The notes under the pieces: model-generated
What the model saw: only the letters and a program-made list of their open reading frames with translations
Told to the model about the DNA's origin: nothing
The model's database searches: none
Assembly (NCBI GenBank): GCA_905221605.1
Contig: CAJNDS010000311.1
Location: forward strand, 129,001-168,921
Source of the DNA: Symbiodinium natans
Lineage: Eukaryota; Sar; Dinophyceae; Suessiales; Symbiodiniaceae
DNA length: 39,921 nt
Direction of reading: 5' to 3'
Shown: positions 30,274 through 39,921 of the stretch, one piece after another
Position numbering within the stretch: position 1 is the stretch's first letter
Layout of the letters: each line of letters starts with the position of its first letter
Translations under genes and position numbers: made by a program

Positions 30274-33200
30274 AGGCTCATCTGCGCGTTGGCAGAGCTG
30301 GAGGAGCCGAGACTGAAGTGCAAGACAGCGACCAAGACAGCGAGCTCCAGAGTTTGCACTGCACTTCAGGCTGACCACAAGGAAGTGAGCCGAACTGCGC
30401 TGTTGTTTCCAGGGCAGGGCTCGCAATATGCAGCTTGACCGATCAACTTGCTATGGGTTTCGTTTGAGCACGTTGAGGCCGGAAACAGCCAAGGTCGGAA
30501 TGCTTTCCAAATGCAAAGACAAGCCGAGTGTGCGGAGCATGATCGCATCAGCGAATGCAATCCTGGGCTACGACCTCTTGGAGGCTAAGCCCATGCCTTT
30601 GTCGTGTACACCAGCAGTGATAGTGAGATGATGTTGTCCGAATGCTGCTGGCAAAGTCGTCGGACCGACCCCGCACGACTCTCCATGCCACCGCTTTACG
30701 CCAGCTTCGCTACCTACCTGGTCGGGTGTTGATATTTTGCCTGGGGTTTCGGTGCTGCCGTTCGTGCTTGGTCCGTCGATGTTTGTCGGACATGTTGGCA
30801 GTTGCAGTGGTTCATGCTCTGCTGCAAAGGGTGTCATCTAAAGTGAATCTAAACAAGTAATTCGTGCAATAGTTCGTTCAAGCTAGTTCTGGCTTGAACC
30901 TTTGCTTGCCTACTGTTACTTCGGATACTTGATCACCACCAGAGCCCCCAGTAAGTAGACTGCGGTGGTTAGCAGCTAGCACAATGTCAAGATACGCATT
31001 GAATCGTGCAAAAAGCCTTGCCAACAAAGAAGCAACGGCTCTGTACGATTCTCCAAGAACATTGCAAAGAAACACGCCTGATCGACATCGCCCGGAGAGA
31101 ACCACCGAACCTCAGCACATGCGGTTTCCAAAAATGCTTGCCTGCGAACAGTTACGTCAGGCTAACCTTATGCCATTTTCAGACACTACTATTTCTCCAA
31201 AGGCGTGCGCACGAACTCTGCAGGTATGTCTCCAAGGGCCAGAAGCGAAGCTGGAGGAGACTAGCGTGTGTCAACCAGCCATGTTCTTGGCAGGCGGGTC
31301 GCTACGGGGGTTGCTTTGCAGACCGCCCTCCCTTGAATCTGGCTCTATGCAGGCATGGCGGCTCTGGAAGTCTTACGAGAAACTCGCCCCGAAGCCGCGG
31401 ACAAACCACAAGCTGTGGCTGGCCTTTCGCAACCTTGCTTGCAGAGAATAAGAAATTCGGGACCTGCATGCCTGCGTGTGCCTTAACCGTCTTTGGGTGA
31501 AGCAGACCCAGCGGGCAGCTGAAGTCTGAAGAGTTCCTTTGTCAGAGAGCCAATTCGGGGGGGGGCATTGTGGGGGGGCATGAGGGAACCTTCTTCGGAC
31601 AGCGGCCGGTTATTCCAGACACTTACAAAAGCGGCAGCTTGCAGCCTGTGCTTTTCAATCTGATCTATGCTTGCCCAAGCCTTGTCGTGCGAGAGTGAGA
31701 GTCGGAGCAGACTCGTACGTTTGCTGCGTAAGGATGCGGCTGTCTTTGCCCCGAAGTTCTATTTGTGGCCACCACTTTCAAGCTTGTTCGTTTCACGTTG
31801 CTGGTAAGATTGCTCACACTTCGCACCTTTAGCGGATTCAGCTGCAATGCCCGCATCAAAACATAGCATCGGAGTTCAATTATAGAGAACTGACAGTAAA
31901 TTACGATGCGCCTTTGCACCTCTTGGCCAAGGCTTGGGGAATACTGCGCTCTCTGTGCTGCTGGAGTCCTGGAGTTCGAGGATGCGATGAAGCTCGTCAT
32001 GATCAGAGGCCGTGCCAAATTTTGCTGCCTGCGACGTGCAAAGGTCTCTTTTTTTGATCTGCTCGTAGGAGCTGCCATGGCGGAGGCTGCAGCAGCTCGG
32101 CCACAGGCCCGAGCACATCGTCACGGAGCAGACGTGGAAACGGCTGATCGTGGTCATGGGCCATGCTAGGTCTGCTAGGTCATAGGCCTTTCTGCTCCCT
32201 ATCCCTCTCCCTAGTAGGGATGGGAGCATGTAGTCGGGGCATCTTTCACTGCAATGCAAAGCAATGCGAAGCGAAGCTGGGCCGTGGGCTTTTTGAGGCC
32301 ATGCTGTCCATCGCTGGCCTGAGTGAAGATGTCGTCACTGAACTGTGCAAGCGTTCGCTGCAAGCAACGCACGCGGAGGGTGGAGTCTGTCAGATCGCGA
32401 AACTTCTCCGCAGCTGCACAACGTGTCAGCATGATGCAGTTTTTCCTGTGACTTAAGGAGTTGACGCGCTTCTTATGCACAACTGAGGAATGTACTGTTC
32501 AAGAAAGGGTTCGCCTGCGCGGGAACCAAAGAGGCAATGGAGAAGTTGAAGGAGGCTGCTGAGAAGGAGAAGGCAATGCAGGTGACCTCCCCAGCGGCCC
32601 CAGCGGCCCCAGCGCCAGCAGTGCCAGCGTGCTTTTAGCGCTTGTTCTGACAAGTTCTTTTCTCCTGCTTAAGGCCAAGCTCATTAAGACATCAGGAGGA
32701 TTTCACACAGTGCCCAGCTCAGAAAGCATGCGCTTTGGAGCTCGATGCACACCATCATTGCACGTGCTGGCGCCCGGCGTCAAAACACTCAATGATACAA
32801 AAAACGAGACTGCAGTTGTGGGAACCCAATTGCATGTAGTGTTAATCTCGGCAATATGGGTTCTACGCCAAGACAACGCGCCCAGCGCTTTACACAATGA
32901 AACAAAACACTTCTTTATACTTTTCGACGCTTCTGCCACACCTCGAGCCCAATTTCCGACACGCGGTACAGCGGGCACAGAGCATGAAGGTCTTCCGCAC
33001 TACTCGGCTGCTCCTCGCAGCAGTGCTCATGGAGAGGCTTGACAAGAATGACCGTGCCAAAAGCAGAAAATGTGAAGATTGAAGGCTAGAACATCTATTG
33101 CAAATCGAGATGTTTACGTGTCAGAGACTGTCTATGCGCTTAAAATTCTTGAATGCCCGAAGCCGGCTCGGCTGCAATAGCTAAAGCGGTACCACGACAC

Positions 33201-35897
33201 AGCTCAAAACCGGAGTTGGTACAAGAAGACTACTTACAGCAACGTTGCATCAAAACCCTAGGCCCTATGCCACTATGCAAAAAAGCCTGCGGAGCGAGGA
33301 TACCCGAAGGCAACAAGCCAGGATTTCAGGATGATTTGGAGGTTGCTTGTCGAGAATACAGCAGGTTTGCGGGAAATCTAAAGGAAAATAAATACGAAGC
33401 AAATCATGGGAATGTCTGTTTACAAAATCTCTCCTTTCTTCTCACCCCTCTTTAAGAACAATAAAGGAAAAAAGAAGAGAGGAGGTAGAGAGGGAGGAAG
33501 ATTACTTGGTCGGGATCATCAGCCTAGCAGCCTAGCGCAAAGAAACGGTTAGGACTCGGCCCTAGAACTGTGCTAGGCCGCGGCTTGGTTGGGAGGTTGA
33601 ACCGAGCCTTTAAAGCGGTTCCAAACATCAGACAGCTACAAGGGCCTGGTTTGATGCCAAAATCCGAGTATGTAAAATCACAGCGAAGCCCGAACTTCGA
33701 AAGCTGTGTGACAGTCCGCTTTGGGGGTCGCTGCTGCGCCGATTATTGCGACTTTCACACGCTATCACATGTCCGCAGAATGCGATTCTGCTGGAGGGGC
33801 TATAGACAAGGGCTGGCAAGGCTTAACAATCTGTCGGGCTGGGCCCCCGGATCAATGCAAAGCTCGTGGGGTAAATCAAGCGGCCAGAGAGTGGGAGAAA
33901 AATAGGGGATCGCAACAGAAGAGGGGTGGAGCAAACCTTTGGGGTGGGGTTGCAACAAAAGCCTCGTCTTTTGTGAAACACGCTGCAGAAAGTGCGGCGT
34001 GCGGCACACAGATCCAGGCAGATTTTGTTCAATGTTGAAGAAAGCGCGGTGGGCGGTGGCTTCTTCGGGGTCCCCAACCCGAAAATTAGCCTCCGGCGCT
34101 GTTAAGATCCAACCGCAGGGTCTATGTAGAAGACGTGTCGAGAAAAGGTGCTGTCTTGGGAGAGCGCTCGCCCTCGGTCGATGAAGTTGCGGAGTGCCCG
34201 CGGCCCAGGACCGTTCGCTTTTTCGATCTTTTTCGAAACCCACACTCGCAATTTCGATTTAAGTCGTGCTCTCACCCGGGTTCGCCAAATGCGAAACCAT
34301 CGTCGATTTTTTGATGTCTGGCTTTCGTTTGACGGCTTCGTGGTTGCAGGGCTTCAATTGGCTTCTATTGTGTTGCTGCTTCTCGCTTCTGTTTTCCGCA
34401 GCCGTTTGTACTCATACTGCCGGCCGTCGTTCTTGGCGGCCGTGTCGAACTCGTGCGAACTTGAATTAATTTAATCTACTTCAACTACAGTGGATTGGGA
34501 GTCCTTGGAAGGCTGGCCACAAGTGAGTTACTCTAGCAAGTTAAAAAATGCTTTTATCCACAAGGATTGGGCCGTATCCCAAAAGAAAACATACAATTTA
34601 CAATTGTTTATAATTGCCTCACGCGACTTTCCGCACCTGCGTGAGATCGCTGAATCATTCTGTCATCAGCCATGCCCTGGCTGGTAGCTCCCAAGAGCAC
34701 CTGGGACCTGGCGATTAGACTGAGCCACAGCAGAAATCGCCCCTGGGTAGAGCAGGTGGTGAGACCACACGTTCGGGGAGGAGCCTAAGGCTAGTGAGTG
34801 GCTAGTGGCGGCGTCTTGTTGCAGGCTGTTTTGCAATGGGCCCGCTCGGGTACGATGTTTTTGCCGCAAAACTGAAACCGCGACATCCCAAACTCTGCTC
34901 GCTTGAGTTTTGGACGTTCGCGAAGTGGGAAACCGGCGGCCGTTCGGCAGGATGGCGGGTAATGACTCGGTGGCCGCGGCCTTTCTTGGCCACAGTTTTC
35001 CCTCCCATCCCCGCGGATCTTACCCACTAGGTTTTGCTGGAGTTGAACACAACTTGAATGACCAACTACAAACCTTTGGCATGTCGGTACGGCTGTGATT
35101 GTCACTGTTGTAAGCTGCATGGAGTGGTGGCGATGGGCAAGTAGAGTGCGAGAAGTATGACAGGAATTGATGCAACCAGCGAAGAAGACTCTTGATGCGG
35201 CTTTGGAAAGCATTGCTTCCAGAATGAAGCCGCCCCGCTGCGATGTGCAGCTCAGCATCGAGAAGCCTCATTCGGCTTGCCTTGTCATGCATCGCTGGAG
35301 ATCGGGGAAGGTAGACTACCCATGTCCTTGCCAATGTAAGAATAGCCGAGGTACATGAACGCGACTGGACAGCTGCTTGGCCTGTTCAGAACGAACATGC
35401 GCAAACTCTGCCCGACTCCGTGCTTCTGACCAGGAAAGTGGCAGCCGGCACCCCTCCCCAGGAGCCGAAGCTGTTTTGCATCATGTGGTATCATGTGCCA
35501 CTGAGATTCTGGCGTCCGGCAGTCCGGCAGGAGATTGTGCCGCTCTTGTCCAAGCAGCTTTGTTCCCGAGTGCTTTGGGAGCCGAGTGTACAAAGGACGC
35601 TGCGGGTCTGTGAGTGCAACTGCAACTGCATTGAACTGACGGACTCCTGCTGGATCAGTTTGCGCCTGTGAGGATGATCGACGATGGAATTGAAGAGTTT
35701 TATGAAGTCGGTCCTGACAAACAGTTGCCCCCTGTCCGCGAGCTGGATGCCCTCCACCTCTTCTGGTGCCCGCTTGCTTTCTTTCGATGTCTTTTGTTGC
35801 AGTTGGATTTGAGAAAACACAGCTTGGGCCGAGGAAGGCAATGATGAAACGGATCGATCAAAGCGCGTGGAGCTGCACGACGAACGTGGACGTCTGA
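30274..35897 (+). CDS. MCAT: Malonyl-CoA:ACP transacylase (acyltransferase domain), 14 exons
   Basis: Transfers malonyl from CoA to acyl carrier protein for fatty acid or polyketide synthesis. Exons: ?-30429 (30274 is only where its frame opens), 30494-30583, 31224-31293, 31353-31428, 31932-32011, 32069-32106, 32298-32398, 32488-32581, 32674-32709, 35164-35246, 35351-35371, 35506-35595, 35673-35726, 35834-35897. Every join keeps phase. From Glu at 30382 to the stop there are 314 residues, close to FabD length. Motifs in order: LLFPGQGSQY, QPAMFLAG, active-site Ser in GLSLGEY, LVMIRGR with the substrate Arg, catalytic His in GGFHT, and the C-terminal GPDKQL segment. Of 13 donors 8 are GC, 3 GT and 2 GA; all acceptors are AG and 12 are followed by G. 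No ATG is in frame in the first exon, so a leader lies upstream, perhaps a plastid-targeting one. Nothing suggests inactivation. Confidence 0.92.
31557..31577 (+). other. G-rich runs inside a transacylase intron
   Basis: A run of about ten G and a run of seven G, separated by CATTGT, lie in the 503-nt intron 31429-31931. They could form an intramolecular G-quadruplex in RNA or DNA; a role in splicing is not shown. Confidence 0.4.
32710..35163 (+). other. 2,454-nt GT-AG intron of the transacylase gene
   Basis: By far the longest intron of the gene; the others are 57 to 640 nt. It joins FHT to ELMQPAKKTL in phase 0. It contains an A-rich/purine-rich stretch (about 33380-33500) with a partly self-complementary CTCTCCTTTCTTCTC and AGAAGAGAGGAGG pair, and several short frames on both strands (the longest 147 codons, minus, 33800-34243) without a recognisable domain. 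A decayed insertion is possible but not evident. Confidence 0.7.
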
Positions 35898-36061
35898 TGA
35901 ACGAACCCCAACACCAACATGGAATGTTGCAGCCGCTGCCGCCCGAGTACAACTCTTGGCCTATCTTCCCGACGTGTAAACTGAGGCGGCTCTTGGTAAT
36001 TCCCTTGGGCATAGTAGTAGCTTTTTGAGTTCTTGTTGACTTCGACGCATTGAGATTGCAG

Positions 36062-36481
36062 GTGATCCAGGCGTACGACGCCGTCCAAGCATTCGGCTGC
36101 CAGCCATGTCTGTACAGTCGTCGGTGCAGCGGCGCTCGACCGATTGCCGAGCTGCGCAAAAGCCGCATTCTAGAGTCAGCACGACGTTTGTGTGTGAGGC
36201 ACGCAAAAGAGTACTTGGATTTGTTGGAGACGTGTCGCAAGCAAGGAGTCCCATTACCGCCGTTAATGCCAATTGAGCAGGACATTCCCTTTAACCCGTG
36301 GGTCCTTTGGCGGATCCAGGCCTTGAAACTTCACACTGCTTTTGTTGATATGTCGCGCGATTGCAAAGCATGCCGCGGACATGAGTCGCAGATGTTGAAG
36401 GTTGCACTCTATGCCGTGGAGCTGACTGCGCACTTGCCTCAAGTCCCACCCGTGAAAAGTTGTCGTCCGAAGCCTTCTTGA
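36062..36481 (+). CDS. Terminal exon of an unidentified gene
   Basis: The plus-strand frame opens after a TTGCAG acceptor (AG at 36060-36061) and runs 139 codons to TGA (36479-36481). Composition is clearly protein-like: a Cys pair (CQPCLYSRRC), a basic helical segment (ELRKSRILESARRLCVRHAKEYLDLLE), a Pro-rich turn and a second helical part with CKAC. The spacing of Cys residues could bind metal. I do not recognise the family. It begins 164 bp after the transacylase stop, so upstream exons would have to lie in that gap or the start is local. Confidence 0.45.
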   Translation: MIQAYDAVQAFGCQPCLYSRRCSGARPIAELRKSRILESARRLCVRHAKEYLDLLETCRKQGVPLPPLMPIEQDIPFNPWVLWRIQALKLHTAFVDMSRDCKACRGHESQMLKVALYAVELTAHLPQVPPVKSCRPKPS

Positions 36482-39400
36482 CGTCAGGCGATGGTTCGGA
36501 AACAACTTTGTGTCAGGCGGGTCGACAGGGTTGATCAGGTTGATCCGAGCTATGTTGTGAAGTGCCTTGCTGGAATGTGCAGGTTGTCATCCATCCGAAT
36601 CCGAGGAGGCTGTAGACGAGCCTGTCGATATCTGTGAGAGCAATGAGAGGCAATGAGCAGAGTTGCCAATCTCCACAGGCAGCGTACGTTGCTCAAGTGC
36701 AAGATATGGTGCTGAGCCCTTAGCGCTGTTGCAAGATACAGGCGCCAGGCTGAACACTTGGTCGTGGCTGCTGGGTATGTCACCCTCTGTGTGCACTCAT
36801 CCATGCTTACATGTGCAATCACGTGTCTTCACTCAACATCGCCACTTCCTGTACCGGTCCCACTGTCCTACTGTCAAACAGATCGGCAGATCGAAATCTC
36901 AGCAGAAAGTGTTGCTTGAGGCTGGAGATCTTGCACCAGGCACTCAGCCAACACCAGCGCGGTTCAATTTGCATCTAGAGTACGGCCATTGCCTTGAGGT
37001 CGCCGATGCAGGTGGCCAGCTTCTCAAATCGTGTCGCCTCCGACTCCGAGCTGTCACAGATGGCATGGCATATCATGGCATTCGGGTAAATTCCAAAGGA
37101 TCCATTGCAGACACGAGCAACACGTTCACGACCGTGCCGGAAGCTTGGCTACGCGAGTCTGGGATGCAAGGCGGATGCGTCATGAACGCAGTCTGTGTAC
37201 TTGAGCACTGAGGTCCGCAGAATTTCAGGTGAAGGTCCTGATGTGCTGTTTCCCAGGTTTGAGAAGCTAGCAAGTATGCTAATTAGTGCATGCCAGGTTT
37301 TCGAGGAGTACCAGAAACTCAAGGAGATCAGGATGAAGGTGGGGAAACGTGTGGGTGTGGAACAGAAACACACACATACACGCGACATGTGAATGAGCCC
37401 CATCCCTCAGAAGTAGGTGCGCGTTGTTTCGGACCACCGGAGTGCCATCAGACTCCTGTGCGCATGTCATGGGTAGACGTTGGATTCGAACAGTGAAAGA
37501 ACCCGAATCCAAGTCCTCGACGTCTAGGACACACCGCCGAAAACCCCCCCCCCCCGCCCCAACCCCGCCCCGCCCCCAACCCCCGTTCATCCACCCTCCC
37601 CGCCCAAATGGCCCCTACGTTGCCGTCTACAAGCTGCGAATGGGATTCGCACGAAGGGAAAAAATTCGTGTAGCTGTCGTGGCCCCCATTTCACATACCC
37701 ATGCCATAGAGAATCTTTGCCAGGAAAATGAGTACAAAGATTTGCTGGGAACTTACAGATTCTTTCCATGGCAAGATGCATGTGCCAGGTTTTTGCCTGC
37801 AGCCTGCGTGTGTGGATTCTCAGGACGGTGGATGAGGAACGTCCGCGGACCGAAGGATCGCGTCGGCCCAAGGCGGCAGATGGACGAACGCTGCAGGACA
37901 CAATGCAGTAAGTTTCTGCGAGCCTTGTGTATCGGATCATGATGGAGTCTTGCAGGAGTTCATTGTGGACAACAGGTGGCTGAAAGCGCAGCTCCTTTGC
38001 TCCACGATTTAGGGCAGTCGGTCGGACGCGACATGTGATCCACGTGTTGAGGACGGATGGCCTGAGCTACCGCAACACCAAATCAATGGAGGACTTTCCG
38101 TGCTAGAGAAGCAGCTGTCACGAAACCCAGCAGACCTGGGGTTGTGTTGTGTCTTACGTCCGGAAAGCTGCGAGATGTTGATTCTGTCATTTTGGGCTGG
38201 CTCGAAACTCACCTTTGTTGCCTCAGCCTATCTCATTATGAGGACCACGACGTCACCCGGCCCGTGGCACCGTGGCCGGGATCTCGAAAAGGTTTGCAAG
38301 GAGACAGTTGGGCTACTTACTGCATGCACCGTGCCAAGATTGAGCTTGCAGGTTTTCGGTCGTCTTTGGCTTTGACGAAGAGGATGGCTGGGCAAGGGCC
38401 TAAATCTGGCACAGTCTACAATCTACATAAAACTACAACACATGGCTCAGCTGCCAGATGAGTAGACGGCATCGTGAGGTCAAACTGGAGGATGGTAGCT
38501 ACTTGCCATCCTTTGTGAACGATGTGCCGGTCAGCAGCTTTTCGTCACCGTGTGGGGTTTTTGTAGAAGCTTGCGTCGGCAAGCCCGTCAGAGTTCGCTT
38601 CCAAGGTCCTGACCGTGCCACAGGATGATGAGGGTGGACAGTAAAGAGCCTTTCCAAAAGGCCACAAAGACTCAGAGAAGTGCATTTTGCCTGCATCCAG
38701 ACCATGAAATGGTCGTGAAACGCTCCAAATCTGGGCTGCTCCAGGAGTTGTGCGGGCTAACTCAGGCTATATAGGGGACAACCCCCGTAGCCCCGAGCTC
38801 TCGATGCTTTTTTTTGCGAGAGCAGGTGCTCAATAGAATCATTGTGCATTCTGCTCTGCTGCACTGCTTCCCATGTTTGAGAAGTTAGAGAATTGACTTG
38901 CACGCTCAGCCGTGGGCCTTTGGCAATGCCCAGAGAACCAGTGTACATGCTCGTGAGGTGGGCCCCCGGCCTGCTATGCAGTGCTGCTGTGAGGACTTCC
39001 CAATCTGCTATGTAGCAACGAAGAGCTATCAATTTCCATAGCAGACAGAGTCCGCAAGTGAAGTGGTTTCCTGCCATTCGAGAGCACCAGCTCTGCATTG
39101 CAGTGCTTCCAGCTGCAAGGGCGCATGATTTGCAATGTGTCACGGCGTTGCAGTCCTGCACATCTAAAGGTGCGGGGCATGAGATGTGGACTTGTTTCGG
39201 CGCAACTTGCAAAAGAATACATCAGCAGGCGCAGGAGTGTGCAGGTGATCAGGTGCATTAAGGTGTCAGTGAAGAGTTCAGGACAAGTGTTCCTTGTTTC
39301 ACATCTTCGGCGTGTTTCGGGAGGTTCTTTGCAAAGTGCCCGGGGGAATGCTGCTTGCAATGTGTTGTGACATCTGCCCGCATAGTGGAGCAGCGATTGC

Positions 39401-39713
39401 CGGGCACATCATGGCTCACTTCTGCTCGCTGAAAGCGCGCAGGAAACTGTACAAGGGGCTTGCCCACTTCATAAAGCGGGGTCAGCTGCTTCTCATTGCT
39501 CATGGGGTGAAAGTGCGTTTGCAAATTTACCGTACCTTGCATGAGATGACGCTTCTTACTCATAGAGTCTTTGCCATGTCTTGTTCTCATGACGCAAATG
39601 GACAGGCAGTGTTTGAGGACGCATGCGCAGTGCATGAAGGTGCATGCCTTCGCCCGGTGCTGGGAGACCGAGACACCCTGTCCTGCTCGTTCTTGTGGTA
39701 CCCACCTTGGTAG
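36482..39713 (+). other. Region with exon-like pieces of unidentified plus-strand gene(s)
   Basis: Several short plus-strand segments read like exons but cannot be joined with confidence. They include LHLEYGHCLEVADAGGQLL (about 36968-37024), VFEEYQKLKEIRMK (37298-37339, AG before and GT after), ENEYKDLLGTYRFFPW (about 37725-37772), TVDEERPRTEGSRRPKAAD (from about 37832), GLSYRNTKSMED (about 38060-38095), VDSVILGWLETHL (about 38180) and REVKLEDGSYLPSFVNDVPV (about 38474-38533). They may belong to one or more multi-exon genes. A frame of 139 codons at 39294-39713 is also open but shows no domain. Confidence 0.3.
37543..37612 (+). other. C-rich tract, G-quadruplex potential on the minus strand
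   Basis: A long run of C (about a dozen) is followed by repeated CCCC groups (GCCCC, AACCCCGCCCCGCCCCC and so on). The minus strand therefore carries many G3 to G5 runs with short loops, enough for one or more G-quadruplexes. It separates two groups of exon-like pieces. Confidence 0.6.
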
Positions 39714-39921
39714 CTCTTCGTTGCGAGACCTTGGATTTGCGCTGGCCTGGTGAGCGCAGTCATTTCGAGAGCGTTTTGCGACTGACGCCTGCGCACATCC
39801 TGGCACCTGCCCAGCAAGCTCTGACGTTGCTGAGCTTGCGCTCAGAAAGTTCCAAAGGCCCAGGCAGCTCGAAGCATGAATCCGTGGAAGCCTTGGCCCG
39901 GCATGCTGATGCTTTGTCAAA
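39714..39921 (+). CDS. Exon of an unidentified gene, cut by the window edge
   Basis: After a possible acceptor TTGGTAG (AG at 39712-39713) the plus frame is open to the last base with convincing amino acid composition: LDLRWPGERSHFESVLRL, then LAPAQQALTLLSLRSES, then SVEALARHADALS. It has no stop and no ATG, so it is an internal exon or continues beyond the window. No domain is recognised. A 220-codon minus-strand frame (39258-39920) overlaps it but has a less protein-like composition. Confidence 0.45.

Noticed and set aside
33380-33500. Purine/pyrimidine stretch as a hairpin element in the long transacylase intron
   Set aside because: The complementary arms are interrupted and of low complexity, so pairing is expected by composition alone.
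37470-37500. TTCGAATCC-like T-loop on the minus strand, possible tRNA
   Set aside because: The bases around the loop do not pair as a T stem, and no acceptor or D arm is found.
39258-39920. 220-codon minus-strand frame at the right edge
   Set aside because: Cys/His/Gln-rich and irregular; the overlapping plus frame at 39714-39921 is more protein-like and agrees with the strand of all other genes.

Overview
The window looks like nuclear DNA of a dinoflagellate, most likely a Symbiodiniaceae alga. Three things point that way. Its genes are cut into many tiny exons. Their introns start mostly with GC, and sometimes GT or GA, and end in AG that is nearly always followed by G. All convincing genes lie on one strand. 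This assignment is inferred from gene structure and from the type of mobile element; no rRNA or organelle marker is present.

Region 1 (1-14,500) holds no gene I can name. It contains an AT-rich island (about 1,440-2,040), a phased ACGTAA cluster, a (GT)n/(GCGT)n microsatellite, a very CpG-rich palindrome at 9,680, a 270-bp pure pyrimidine tract at 13,485-13,754 and a few weak minus-strand coding candidates.

Region 2 (14,540-28,440) is one host gene with a mobile element inside it. The host gene encodes a flavin-containing monooxygenase-like protein. Its 5' exons (14,540-16,740) carry the FAD Rossmann motif and the second, NADPH-type, Rossmann motif. Its 3' exons (27,141-28,440) carry the C-terminal half. 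Between them, in the same orientation, lies an intronless, GC-rich block of long ORFs (17,917-26,428). These are a 466-codon zinc-ribbon protein of unknown function, a tyrosine recombinase with a complete catalytic set, a Gag-like protein ending in a CCCH zinc finger, and a Pol that joins a C5-cytosine DNA methyltransferase to a DIRS-type reverse transcriptase and RNase H. I read the block as a tyrosine-recombinase retrotransposon carrying its own DNA methyltransferase, nested in an intron of the monooxygenase gene. The Gag UAG stop is followed in the same frame by Pol, with a GC-rich hairpin just downstream. Pol itself is split by two indels of opposite sign.

Region 3 (28,441-35,897) holds a complete malonyl-CoA:ACP transacylase domain gene in 14 exons whose phases all agree (about 314 residues from the first assigned exon to the stop). 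Upstream N-terminal exons are not resolved.

Region 4 (35,898-39,921) has plus-strand pieces that read like exons of further genes, including a convincing terminal exon (36,062-36,481) and an exon running off the right edge (39,714-39,921). I could not identify these products.
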